Part shown: one piece after another, positions 43,795 to 51,995 of the stretch | How the letters are laid out: each line of letters begins with the position of its first letter | Numbering within the stretch: the stretch's first letter is position 1 | Translations under genes and position numbers: made by a program | Source of the DNA: Tenacibaculum sp. SZ-18 | GTDB taxonomy: Bacteria; Bacteroidota; Bacteroidia; Flavobacteriales; Flavobacteriaceae | Length of the DNA stretch: 64,000 nucleotides | NCBI RefSeq assembly: GCF_002813915.1 | Contig: NZ_CP019335.1 | Location: 1,347,777-1,411,776, forward strand | Reading direction: 5' to 3' | Notes under the pieces: model-generated | The model's input: the letters and a program-made list of their open reading frames with translations, nothing else | What the model was told of the DNA's origin: nothing | The model's database searches: none

Positions 43795-44670
43795 TCATTC
43801 CTCTTCATCATCACCTTCTATTTGATCTACAATTGCATCCTTAATTTTATCTTTATTGTCGTTATACAATTTTAACCATTTGTCCCATGTTTTCTTTTTT
43901 GCGTTAACTTCGTTCACGGTTAATTGTATTGATGCAATTTGATATTTTGTTGAAATAAATCTGTAAATATCATTTTTTGTAGGCGTAAATTTTGCTTTTG
44001 CTCCTCCAGGTGTTATTTTTTTTAATTCGATTGTTTTTAAATCAATGCTTTGTAGAAATCCATCTTCGTCAAAATAATTAACTTTAAAATCTAGAAGTAC
44101 ATTTACCTTATGGTGTTTCTTTTTTAATTTAACACCAGTGTACTTATATAAATAACCATCAAATTTTAGAATTTTGAATTGATCATTATCTGGATTATTA
44201 TGGATTGAAAATTCAAAAGTTTGATTCATAGAGTCAATAACTATCTTATTACTATCAGGTTTTTCGCTATGATTGAAATAGTAAAGTTTTTCATTATCCA
44301 ACTTTTTAAAGTCAATAGTTGTTTTTAAAGAAATAAATTTTTGTTCTGCGCTATTTTCTTTAGCAAATTTTTCAGGCTTATATACGACAGTACCAATATG
44401 ATTAATTACTTCCTTAACAATAATAATAGCTGCTTGAGTTCCTATGGTTTTAATACCAACACTATCTATCTCCTTTAATTTTATTTTAGACCCTAGGACT
44501 AAAGTTGATTTTGGTTTTATTCGCCCTATTTCGCCTATACCATTAGAATTTTTATAATAATACGTTGTTGTTTTTTGGGGTTTCTTTTTTTTAGTATTTG
44601 TTGAAGTTTGACTAAATGCACTTATTGAAAATAAGATTAAAAATGAAAGTAAAAGTTTACTTGAATTCAT
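43795..44670 (-). CDS. Exported protein of unknown function
   Basis: A 291-residue protein with a signal peptide (1-20, ending SAFSQ). The mature part starts with a Lys/Thr-rich stretch (TNTKKKKPQKTTTYYYKN), then a beta-rich region without a family I recognise, and ends in a highly acidic tail (QIEGDDEEE). It is the last gene of the minus-strand block that contains two two-component systems and the double-glycine peptide. A palindrome 55 bases upstream of its start (44725-44744) matches one upstream of the first gene of the block, suggesting shared control. The acidic tail has no clear meaning. Confidence 0.6.
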   Translation of the reverse strand: MNSSKLLLSFLILFSISAFSQTSTNTKKKKPQKTTTYYYKNSNGIGEIGRIKPKSTLVLGSKIKLKEIDSVGIKTIGTQAAIIIVKEVINHIGTVVYKPEKFAKENSAEQKFISLKTTIDFKKLDNEKLYYFNHSEKPDSNKIVIDSMNQTFEFSIHNNPDNDQFKILKFDGYLYKYTGVKLKKKHHKVNVLLDFKVNYFDEDGFLQSIDLKTIELKKITPGGAKAKFTPTKNDIYRFISTKYQIASIQLTVNEVNAKKKTWDKWLKLYNDNKDKIKDAIVDQIEGDDEEE

Positions 44671-44724
44671 GGAAAATTAAATTAGTTAGTAACGCTTAAA
44701 AATAAATTATTTTTCAGTACAGCC

Positions 44725-44744
44725 TTTACCTAGTAATAGGTAAA
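44725..44744. promoter_or_regulatory. Palindrome TTTACCTA-N4-TAGGTAAA, candidate operator
   Basis: Perfect 8+8 inverted repeat with spacer GTAA, its near edge 54 bases upstream of the exported protein start. A near-identical palindrome stands 48 bases upstream of the gene at 51898. No T-run follows, so an operator is more likely than a terminator. A dimeric NarL-type regulator, such as the one encoded in this block, would suit the symmetry; this is inference. Confidence 0.5.
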
Positions 44745-44749
44745 TAAAA

Positions 44750-44781
44750 AAGGATTGCAAGAAGAAATTCTTACAATCCTT
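44750..44781 (-). terminator. Terminator after the double-glycine peptide gene
   Basis: Outer stem AAGGATTG / CAATCCTT with an inner AAGAA / TTCTT, followed on the minus strand by a T-run. It lies 32 bases past the peptide stop. Confidence 0.85.
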
Positions 44782-44812
44782 AATTTTTTTGGTTGATTTT
44801 TTAACTTAAATA

Positions 44813-45013
44813 TTAAGCCTCGTTATATCCTCCATTACCATCACAAACTAAAATTCCACAGTGATCGTATTGACATCTTTCTCCGTTCATTGCTGTTTTA
44901 CAGAACCTGATACATTTTTGCCTTGGATCTATTATAGTAAATCTTCCTCCAGTGATTTCTTGTTGGGCAACTTTACTTAATGTTTTTCCGAAATTTAAAA
45001 TGTTATTTTTCAT
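44813..45013 (-). CDS. Double-glycine leader peptide, cysteine-rich (bacteriocin/signal-like precursor)
   Basis: A 66-residue precursor. Residues 1-23 are a leader of the type cut by C39-peptidase exporters: ILNFGKTLSKVAQQEITGG, with hydrophobic spacing and Gly22-Gly23. The predicted mature peptide of 43 residues has five Cys (KCIRFCK, ERCQYDHC, LVC) and ends DGNGGYNEA. Many Bacteroidota genomes carry such precursors; roles proposed are bacteriocins or signals. No exporter or modifying enzyme is seen in the window, so it would rely on a distant one. It lies downstream of two two-component systems and has its own terminator and a promoter region with repeated TTTACAA motifs. Confidence 0.78.
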   Translation of the reverse strand: MKNNILNFGKTLSKVAQQEITGGRFTIIDPRQKCIRFCKTAMNGERCQYDHCGILVCDGNGGYNEA

Positions 45014-45064
45014 TTTAGAATAATTTATTTTGTTAATTAAGGTAAAGGTTGTGAAGATTAAAGC

Positions 45065-45153
45065 CTTTTACAATAGTGATTGTAAAAGCGTATCTCTTTT
45101 TTTCAAATTCGTTGAGGTAATTTTTAAGTAAATGATTTTACAATCATTTACAA
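45065..45153. promoter_or_regulatory. Repeated TTTACAA motifs upstream of the peptide gene
   Basis: TTTACAA occurs at 45067-45073, 45137-45143 and 45147-45153, the last two exactly 10 bases apart, and inverted as TTGTAAA at 45081-45087. The first and inverted copies form the palindrome CTTTTACAAT-AGTG-ATTGTAAAAG (45065-45088), 52 bases upstream of the start. A second palindrome is AAATGATT-TTAC-AATCATTT (45130-45149). Helical phasing suggests a regulator binding region. Confidence 0.45.
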
Positions 45154-45169
45154 ATTGATAGAATCAAAA

Positions 45170-45190
45170 AAAGCTACCATCGGTAGCTTT
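45170..45190 (-). terminator. Terminator after the lipoprotein gene
   Basis: Stem AAAGCTACC / GGTAGCTTT with a 3-base loop, U-run on the minus strand, 26 bases past the lipoprotein stop. Confidence 0.8.
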
Positions 45191-45215
45191 CTTATATTAT
45201 TTTAGTATTTTAAAT

Positions 45216-46010
45216 TTAAGGTAAAAAACTTAAAAAATTGAGATTATACTCATCATATTTACATTTACTAATGGTGCGCACTGGTCGTGCAACAATAACA
45301 AAATCTCTAGGAGTATTTAAATAAGATGTATTAATTGTACTAATTGTAGTTACACCATAAATGTCAGTATCATCTGTAATAATTGTATTGTGTTTAAATC
45401 CATCATTAAAGTTACTAGTGTTTAGTGGATGGGCAGTTGATGTAATAGAGTTATTATCAACATTTGAAATTAAAGGACTAAATCCTTTTGGGAAATACAA
45501 TTCAATGCAATGATCAACCAATATTTCATTCCAGAAGATATCGAAAATTTGATCTCCTGGATATGGAGAAGAACAAATTTGTGAATTGTCTTCGCAAGTT
45601 TTTATCGGTCGAGGAGGGGTTTGAATTCCGGGAAGAGTATTGTGTACAATTTGATTCGAATTGTTAGACCCTGAATAGTTCTCTAATTCTTGAATAAACT
45701 TCGTTTTAAAATTAGAATTGACATTAGGTCCTAATAACTCTTGTATAGAAACAGCATTCCTCCCTTGAAGAATCGAATACATTTCCATTCTCAATATCGG
45801 ATTATTCATTATTGCTCTAGTACTAATAAAAGAAACCCATTGTAATGTTTTTTCAAAATTATCATTTTCTTGAGAAGTGGGATGCATTAAACCACGCGCA
45901 ACTGATTCTTGTTTTGAGTTAAATTTATTTTCAGATTCAATTAGTTCGGTTTCATTATTACAACTTAAGGCAACAAAAAGGAGGAATAATAAAGGTTTTT
46001 TAAGATTCAT
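45216..46010 (-). CDS. Lipoprotein of unknown function
   Basis: A 264-residue protein with a lipoprotein signal (KKPLLFLLFVALSC, lipidated Cys17), followed by a low-complexity polar region and a folded part with a Cys pair (TCEDNSQICSSP) and FDIFWNEILVDHCIELYFPKG. I recognise no family. It is transcribed between the LytTR regulator (118 bases upstream) and the peptide gene, with its own terminator. Its promoter region contains two direct repeats 21 bases apart that look like a LytTR site, so it may be a target of the neighbouring regulator. A role in peptide sensing or immunity is possible but not shown. Confidence 0.6.
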   Translation of the reverse strand: MNLKKPLLFLLFVALSCNNETELIESENKFNSKQESVARGLMHPTSQENDNFEKTLQWVSFISTRAIMNNPILRMEMYSILQGRNAVSIQELLGPNVNSNFKTKFIQELENYSGSNNSNQIVHNTLPGIQTPPRPIKTCEDNSQICSSPYPGDQIFDIFWNEILVDHCIELYFPKGFSPLISNVDNNSITSTAHPLNTSNFNDGFKHNTIITDDTDIYGVTTISTINTSYLNTPRDFVIVARPVRTISKCKYDEYNLNFLSFLP

Positions 46011-46083
46011 TTATATGGAATTTAACTTATTGTATGAAACGAAAATAAATATAGAACAGTTGCGAAAAATGCTAGTGTAATCT

Positions 46084-46114
46084 AAAATTTCATATTCGTT
46101 ACTGAAAATTTCAT
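46084..46114. promoter_or_regulatory. Direct repeat AAAATTTCAT-N11-AAAATTTCAT, candidate LytTR operator
   Basis: Two identical 10-base repeats at 46084-46093 and 46105-46114, 21 bases start to start, lie 74-104 bases upstream of the lipoprotein start and just after the LytTR regulator stop. LytTR proteins typically bind direct repeats of about 9 bases spaced two helical turns apart. The match is in spacing, not in a known consensus. Confidence 0.45.
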
Positions 46115-46128
46115 TTTTGTAAATGAAT

Positions 46129-46863
46129 TTAAAAAATTTTTTGAAGTGTGTATTCTTTTCTTCTTGCTGCTACTGGAATTTTATCTCCCGTTTTTAGTAT
46201 TAAAAATCCTTGTTTTTGATACTTAACAACTTTGTTTTTATTTACTATATACGATTGATGACAGCGAACAAATGTACTTTCTGATAGAAGTTCTTCTATT
46301 TTCATCATGGATTTTGAAACCACAATTTTTTCAGACAAAATAGTATAAAAAGTGGTATAATTTCCATCAGATTTACAATAAAGAATATCATCTTCATTTA
46401 TTGCGAAGACTGTATTTGAGGTTCTAAGAATTATACGTTTATTTAAACCGTTGTAATAGTCGTTTGATACTTTTATAAGTTGTTCAATGTTATTGTCAGA
46501 ACTCATATTGTTAATCGCTTTTTTAACTGCTGTTTTGAATTCTTCATCATCTACAGGTTTTAGGATATAATCTAATGCACCAACTTTTATCGCTTTTATT
46601 GCATGAGTATCGAATCCTGTGATAAAAATTACTTGAATATTTTTGTTTCTAATTTGCTTCAACACATCGAAACCCGTTCCATCTCCTAAATCAACATCTA
46701 ATAATAACAAGTCAGGATTATATTTTTCTATTTCAATTTTAGCTTCTGCGACACTAGAAGCTTCAGAAACAATTGTAATTTCTTTAGGAAAGTTTGAGGT
46801 TAACCGATCAATTATATCTGATCTTACAAGTTTTTCATCATCAATAACAATAACATTAATCAT
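46129..46863 (-). CDS. LytTR family response regulator
   Basis: A 244-residue regulator. Receiver domain: acidic pair in VIDDEK, phospho-acceptor Asp56 in LLLDVDLGDG, Thr in FITGFDTHA, Lys in YILKPVD. LytTR domain (about 140-244): TVFAINEDDILYCKSDGNYTTFY and VRCHQSYIVNKNKV, ending ARRKEYTLQKIF. Its start overlaps the LytS-type kinase gene by 8 bases, which makes them a pair. Regulators of this family often control bacteriocin and peptide genes; here a double-glycine peptide and a lipoprotein follow on the same strand. Confidence 0.93.
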   Translation of the reverse strand: MINVIVIDDEKLVRSDIIDRLTSNFPKEITIVSEASSVAEAKIEIEKYNPDLLLLDVDLGDGTGFDVLKQIRNKNIQVIFITGFDTHAIKAIKVGALDYILKPVDDEEFKTAVKKAINNMSSDNNIEQLIKVSNDYYNGLNKRIILRTSNTVFAINEDDILYCKSDGNYTTFYTILSEKIVVSKSMMKIEELLSESTFVRCHQSYIVNKNKVVKYQKQGFLILKTGDKIPVAARRKEYTLQKIF

Positions 46864-48706
46864 TCTTAGTCAATTTAAATGGGATTTTAAAAGATACAAT
46901 TACGCCAGTTTCGTTCGTGTTTAGTGTATTTTTATCAGTAATTTGTATTCCTTTTCCTGTTGATTTTTTTAAATAATCATGTATTAATTCCAATGAAGTG
47001 GATTTTTTAATTTCTAAATTTTTAGATTGTAAACCACGACCATTATCTTCAATTTTACATTCAAGAAAACTTTTCTTTTGTGTAAGAGTTAATACAAGTT
47101 TTCCTTTATAATTAATGCCATTAAAACCGTGTTCTATACTGTTTTCTATCATAGGTTGTATAAGCATTGGAGGAATGAAAATAAAGCTATCTTCCTCTAA
47201 ATTATTCAATTGAATATAAAAATTGAATTTATCAGGGAATCGTACTTGTTGTAATGCATAATATTCTTTTAAAGCTTTCAGTTCATCTTTAAAAAGCACA
47301 TAGTTTTGAGTTGAATTTTCTAAAATTAAACGTAATAATCTAGAAAACTTTATAAGGTAATTTTTAGCCTTTAAAGGCGTGTCCTTAATTAAATTTTGAA
47401 TGGTGTATAAGGTATTAAATGTAAAATGCGGATTCATTTGTGATCTTAATAAACGCTGTTGCATCTGCAAGCTTTGTTTTTTGACTTTATACATTCGTTG
47501 TCTGTAAAAGAATATACTCAAAATAATTAGGATCGAAACTATTATGACTAATGTAAATAACCGTTTAATACTTTTAATTTCAATATCTTTTTTTTCTGCT
47601 AAAATTTCATTTTCCTTTTTTAAGGCTTTTTCTAAAGCAACTAAATCTTCTTTATATTTTTTCGTGTATTGATCCTTTTGGTAATTAAAAATACTATCCA
47701 GACTGTTACTTAGTTTTGTAGGATCCTTATCTGTTACTACTGCTAATTCTAATTGTTTTTGTAAGATACTCCTCAAGACCGTTTCATTATCATTTTTAGA
47801 ATTTAAATAAAAGGCAGAATCTAGATAGGTATAGGCTTTATTATATTTTTTTAAAGCGAAATAAGCCTCAGATATATTATAGTATAATCGAGCTTTTTGA
47901 TCTGCTGAAGTTCTGTTTTTAGAAACTTTTTTTAGATGATATAAGCTTTTAATGAAGAAATCCAATGATGTCTTGAACTTATTTTCATCAAAGGTTTGAA
48001 TGCCATATCTGTTGTACAAGTTATACTTTGTGGTTTCATTTAAACGATTCTCAATATTAAGTAAACTGTCCAGTAATTTGAAAGCTCTATTTTTATTTTT
48101 TAATTGATATTCGTATTCCGATTGAAATATTATTGCTTCTCTAACAGAGGGCATGGTATTAGGAATATTACTGTACGCTTTTATTTGTTTTTTATTGTAA
48201 AAGATAGCTTGTTTGAAGTCTTCATTCGCTTTATACGTATTTTCAAATAAATAGTTAACAAACACTTGATTATTATAGTCTTTGTCATCCAATAAGCTTT
48301 CTAATTTGTTGACTATAGAAATACAATCGCCATATTTTCCTTGAGAATAATACACATACCAACTTTGGTAGAAGTAATCTATTTCACGATCGTATTGTAA
48401 AGAATCACCACTAAAATCAGTGGCTTTATGAGAATAATGAGCAGCGCTGTCCATTATCCCTTTGCCATAAAAGTAAGCGCCTAGCGCAAAATTGTTTTCC
48501 GCTTTTAAAGAATCAGACAATTCAGGAAAATGCTTAATGAGTTCAACTCCTTTCTTTAGAAAGTAATAGGCAGAATCTTTATTTTTAGTTGATTTTTGTT
48601 GTAATTCTATTAAGTTAGTTTTCGCTTGCCTACTATCTCTTACTTGGTCATTACAAGATAAATAAAGAAGAATAAAAACTACGAAGAAAATACTTTTCGA
48701 CATCAT
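46856..48706 (-). CDS. Sensor histidine kinase, TPR sensor plus LytS-type kinase
   Basis: A 616-residue kinase. The N-terminus has a lipoprotein-like signal (FILLYLSC, Cys18), then a helical TPR-like sensor region (about 40-345), a coiled linker, one membrane helix (about 383-400) and the His_kinase domain with His427 in QMNPHFTFNTL. The ATP-binding N-box is QPMIENSIEHG (517-527). The TPR part would sit outside the inner membrane. It overlaps the LytTR regulator by 8 bases. If the Cys is lipidated, the protein would be anchored at both the N-terminus and the helix, an odd but known layout in Bacteroidota. Confidence 0.9.
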   Translation of the reverse strand: MMSKSIFFVVFILLYLSCNDQVRDSRQAKTNLIELQQKSTKNKDSAYYFLKKGVELIKHFPELSDSLKAENNFALGAYFYGKGIMDSAAHYSHKATDFSGDSLQYDREIDYFYQSWYVYYSQGKYGDCISIVNKLESLLDDKDYNNQVFVNYLFENTYKANEDFKQAIFYNKKQIKAYSNIPNTMPSVREAIIFQSEYEYQLKNKNRAFKLLDSLLNIENRLNETTKYNLYNRYGIQTFDENKFKTSLDFFIKSLYHLKKVSKNRTSADQKARLYYNISEAYFALKKYNKAYTYLDSAFYLNSKNDNETVLRSILQKQLELAVVTDKDPTKLSNSLDSIFNYQKDQYTKKYKEDLVALEKALKKENEILAEKKDIEIKSIKRLFTLVIIVSILIILSIFFYRQRMYKVKKQSLQMQQRLLRSQMNPHFTFNTLYTIQNLIKDTPLKAKNYLIKFSRLLRLILENSTQNYVLFKDELKALKEYYALQQVRFPDKFNFYIQLNNLEEDSFIFIPPMLIQPMIENSIEHGFNGINYKGKLVLTLTQKKSFLECKIEDNGRGLQSKNLEIKKSTSLELIHDYLKKSTGKGIQITDKNTLNTNETGVIVSFKIPFKLTKND

Positions 48707-48795
48707 TAAAAATAATAATGTACTAATGTATAAAATTAATAATTGATACTTAGATTATTATTGAAGACAAATGAAGTAGAGGAGAAGGAGTTATT

Positions 48796-49437
48796 TTAGA
48801 ATTGATATTTCATGTCAATTGAATATTTAACCAACTCATTTCCATTTTTTAAATTCAATTTTCGAATCATGTTTTTACGATGAGTATCTACTGTGGTTTT
48901 TGCTATAAATAAATTTTCAGCAATCTCCTTAGATGTATGTCCGTTTGCAATTAATTGAAGGATTTCCTTTTCTCTATTTGAAAGAACTACTTTGTCAGAT
49001 CTTCCTACCATAACATTTTGATCTATGTAGTTATTCATAAAATTAAAGGCAACATTAGGATCAAAAAAAGTATTTCCTTCAGAGATCGTGGTAATAGCTT
49101 TAGAGAGCATTTTAATTCCAGAATTTTTTAATAAGTAACCTGATGCTCCAGCGTCTAGCATTTGTTTTATGGCATCTGGTTGATCAAACATTGTTAATGC
49201 TAAAACATGTATGTGAGGAAGTTTGGTTTTTATAATTTTAGTTGCTTCGATTCCATCCATTCTTGGCATTCGAATATCCGTAATTACCAACTTTGGTTGT
49301 TTTAAAAGTACAAGTTTTACTAAATCGTCACCATTATTAACAGTTCCAATTATATTTATATTTTCGTCGTATTCGAAAAATGATTTCACACCATCAATTA
49401 GCATTTGATGATCTTCAGCCATAGCTATTGTTATCAT
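48796..49437 (-). CDS. NarL/FixJ family response regulator
   Basis: A 213-residue regulator. Receiver: MAEDH acidic pair, Asp54 in VITDIRMPRMDG, Thr in LALTMFD, Lys in YLLKNSG. The C-terminal LuxR-type helix-turn-helix (about 150-210) reads LSNREKEILQLIANGHTSKEIAENLFIAKTTVDTHRKNMIRKL. It follows the HisKA_3 kinase gene by 65 bases and is followed 89 bases later by the LytS-type kinase. The pair kinase-NarL is the standard match. Dimeric NarL-type proteins bind inverted repeats, so the palindromes at 44725 and 51947 are its candidate sites. Confidence 0.94.
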   Translation of the reverse strand: MITIAMAEDHQMLIDGVKSFFEYDENINIIGTVNNGDDLVKLVLLKQPKLVITDIRMPRMDGIEATKIIKTKLPHIHVLALTMFDQPDAIKQMLDAGASGYLLKNSGIKMLSKAITTISEGNTFFDPNVAFNFMNNYIDQNVMVGRSDKVVLSNREKEILQLIANGHTSKEIAENLFIAKTTVDTHRKNMIRKLNLKNGNELVKYSIDMKYQF

Positions 49438-49502
49438 AGTTAATCGTTCTTTTAATCAAATATAGAAAATGAGTAGGTCATATAAATACTTACAAATGGG
49501 TA

Positions 49503-51365
49503 TTAGGTAGGTATATTAATTATAATAGAAGTTCCTCTGTTTATAACGGAATCAATTTGAAATGTTCCGGACAAATGTTCTATTCTTTTTTTAATAGATC
49601 CGATTCCCATACTATTTTCATAATTTATGTGTTTAGGATAAAAGCCTTTACCATTATCTTCGATAATAATATTTAAATTATCCTCAAATAGAGATATATT
49701 AATAGTTGCCTCTGTGGCTTCAGCATGTTTCATAATATTGGTAATTAATTCTTGAATGATTCGAAACGCTGTTATTTCACTACTGGTATCAATTCGCTGA
49801 TCTAGACCAAAGTCTACAATTTCAATTTTCAATTTATTTGCAGACGAAATTTTTTCAGCCATTATTTTTATGGCAACCAATAACCCTTGATTGGCAATAA
49901 CACCAGCGTTTTTTGCATGAGCAATACTTCTTACTTTTAAATAAGTTTCATCAATTAACTTCTCAGTTTTATTATACAATTCTTCTTGATTGAAATGTTT
50001 TTTCTCTCTATTTAATTTTAAGTTTTCGAAATGAAGCTTTAGGGTTGCTAAAACACTACCAATATTATCGTGTAAATCTTCTGCAATACGAATGCGTTCT
50101 TTTTCTTGGCCTTCTACCATTGCATTAATTGTAGTTATTTCTTGTTCCTTTAAAAGAGTCAGATTTTTTTGTTTTTCTAATTCTTTTTGTTGTTCAGCTA
50201 ATAAGCGCTTTTTACGTGAGTTCTTAAGATTCAAATAAGCGATTAAGCTTCCCAAAACGATAAAAATTCCACCAATAACAAAGATTAATTGATATTGCTT
50301 TCTTTTAGCCTTTAATTCTAAATTCTCTTTTTCTTTTTCCTGCGCTTTATGTTGTTCTGTATTAAAAGAAACGGTTGCTGCATTCCTTAATAGTTCAATA
50401 CTATCACGAAGTATATTACTTTTTTTCAGAGATAATAATGAACTATCGTGTTTTTTTAAAAGTTCGTAGTTTCTAGAGGCTAATTTATGAGCTTTCATAG
50501 CACCTAAATATCGCATTTCTTTTATGTCTAAGTTAAATGCTTCTTGAAGTTTATCATTTGAATTATTTAGTCTATCCTTTTTACTATTTACAAAAGCTTC
50601 ATTTATCAGTAAATCAAATAACTTATTTTTAAAAAATTGTAGGTTTCTGTGTTTATTATAAATATTCCTTGCTTTTCTATAATAAAATAAAGAACTATCG
50701 AGTTCTTCAAAGTAGACATCATGAGTAACACCTATTAGATTATAAAACTCAGCTTCAATAAATAGATTTTTTGTTTTTTTACAAAAATGAATATTCTCAT
50801 GAAACTGAGAAAGTATATTTTTCGGTAATGTTCCTTTTGTTTTAAAATTTTTCTGTAAAATATATGAAAGCCTAAAATACTTAGCCCTCGCTTTTTGATG
50901 GTCAGTATTTGCAAAGGATAAATATTCATCAGAATAATGATTAAAATACTTTAAATAGTCTTTATTTTCAAAAGTAATACAGTATTTATTAATTCTATTT
51001 AAGCTTTCACAAACTAATGTTGAATCATTCACTTCAAGAGCTTTCTTGTAAGCCTTAAAGTATTGTTGAAATGCATTCGATTCTTTTTTAAAGTAAATTT
51101 CATTTCTAATACTATCACCTTTTATTAAATAAAGAAAAATTGAATCTTTTTTACTGGTAATGGTATTCTTTAATTTTATTTTCAGAATGCTATCAAAATT
51201 GGAATTAGCGATTAATTCAGCTTGCAATCTTAAAAACAAAGATTCAATATTATTTCCCTCAAAATTTAAATCGTATCTATAAAGTTTATCGATACGATTT
51301 TTAAAATTTTGACAATTGGTAGGAGTAAAACTTAAATAAATTATTATGAGTAAAAGTTTTCTCAA
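49503..51365 (-). CDS. Sensor histidine kinase, TPR sensor plus HisKA_3
   Basis: A 620-residue kinase with an exported N-terminus (signal-like 1-18, Cys18), a helical TPR-like region (about 50-345), one membrane helix (about 359-377), a coiled-coil (RLLAEQQKELEKQK), then HisKA_3 with the acceptor His432 in RIRIAEDLHDNIGSVLATL and a C-terminal HATPase domain (ELITNIMKHAEAT; DNGKGFYPKH; GIGSIKKRIEHLSG). It follows the 176-residue anchored protein by 2 bases and precedes the NarL-type regulator. NarX/DegS-type kinases of this build are common in Flavobacteriaceae; the ligand is unknown. Confidence 0.92.
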   Translation of the reverse strand: MRKLLLIIIYLSFTPTNCQNFKNRIDKLYRYDLNFEGNNIESLFLRLQAELIANSNFDSILKIKLKNTITSKKDSIFLYLIKGDSIRNEIYFKKESNAFQQYFKAYKKALEVNDSTLVCESLNRINKYCITFENKDYLKYFNHYSDEYLSFANTDHQKARAKYFRLSYILQKNFKTKGTLPKNILSQFHENIHFCKKTKNLFIEAEFYNLIGVTHDVYFEELDSSLFYYRKARNIYNKHRNLQFFKNKLFDLLINEAFVNSKKDRLNNSNDKLQEAFNLDIKEMRYLGAMKAHKLASRNYELLKKHDSSLLSLKKSNILRDSIELLRNAATVSFNTEQHKAQEKEKENLELKAKRKQYQLIFVIGGIFIVLGSLIAYLNLKNSRKKRLLAEQQKELEKQKNLTLLKEQEITTINAMVEGQEKERIRIAEDLHDNIGSVLATLKLHFENLKLNREKKHFNQEELYNKTEKLIDETYLKVRSIAHAKNAGVIANQGLLVAIKIMAEKISSANKLKIEIVDFGLDQRIDTSSEITAFRIIQELITNIMKHAEATEATINISLFEDNLNIIIEDNGKGFYPKHINYENSMGIGSIKKRIEHLSGTFQIDSVINRGTSIIINIPT

Positions 51366-51367
51366 TC

Positions 51368-51898
51368 TTAATTTGTTTGCTCAGGTGTATACATATATCG
51401 GCACATTCTTCCACAGCACCACTTGTCTCTACTAGGTTTGTCATCTAGGTAATTGGTTTCATCTATGACACCAAAAAGAGTATGGATTTTGATATGACTA
51501 TCGTATTCCTCACCGGATTTAAAAACAAAACTACAATTAGATGTTAATGCTGTGTCTTCTTTTGAAAATAAAGATACCCCAATATCAAAGGTAAAAAAAT
51601 CAGTTTCTGGATCAAACGTCACTTTTTTTAGATAAAAGTTTACTGGCCCACCAAAATTTGCTATTTTAAATTGGGCTTTCTTAATTGAATCATTTTTACA
51701 ATCAAATTTACCTAATATTGCGTAATTTGTACCGAAAGTTTTAGTAGTATGTAGTACTTGAAATTCTGATAAGTAAGGATTGATATTATAGTAAACATCT
51801 TCTTCTATATTACTGGGTCTCTCAAAAATGGAGTAGCCAAAATAAAGTGTTAAAATAGAAGTTAATATTAGTAAGGTGTTTTTGATTTTGTTTTTCAT
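51368..51898 (-). CDS. Membrane-anchored protein with Cys-rich C-terminus, unknown function
   Basis: A 176-residue protein with one N-terminal helix (about 7-23, LLILTSILTLYFGYSIF) acting as an anchor or uncleaved signal. The rest is predicted outside the membrane, beta-rich (FQVLHTTKTFGTNYAILGKFDCKN, FKIANFGGPVNFYLKKVTF) and ends DKWCCGRMCRYMYTPEQTN, with three Cys in five residues. No family recognised. It is the first gene of the block and is followed after 2 bases by the HisKA_3 kinase, so it is likely a sensor partner. A palindrome lies 48 bases upstream. Confidence 0.6.
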   Translation of the reverse strand: MKNKIKNTLLILTSILTLYFGYSIFERPSNIEEDVYYNINPYLSEFQVLHTTKTFGTNYAILGKFDCKNDSIKKAQFKIANFGGPVNFYLKKVTFDPETDFFTFDIGVSLFSKEDTALTSNCSFVFKSGEEYDSHIKIHTLFGVIDETNYLDDKPSRDKWCCGRMCRYMYTPEQTN

Positions 51899-51946
51899 AA
51901 TTTTAAAATTAGTACATTTAAATATAAAAATTTGATATAGATTAAT

Positions 51947-51966
51947 ATTACCTACAACTAGGTAAT
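51947..51966. promoter_or_regulatory. Palindrome ATTACCTA-N4-TAGGTAAT, candidate operator
   Basis: Perfect 8+8 inverted repeat with spacer CAAC, 48 bases upstream of the first gene of the two-component block. It shares the core TTACCTA-N4-TAGGTAA with the palindrome at 44725-44744. Confidence 0.5.
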
Positions 51967-51995
51967 TTTATCTCTCTAAATATAAGTAGATAATT

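Noticed and set aside
49501..49515. Third copy of the TACCTA palindrome before the NarL regulator
   Set aside because: Only a half-site with a mismatched partner, and it encodes the last residues of the kinase (IPT-stop).
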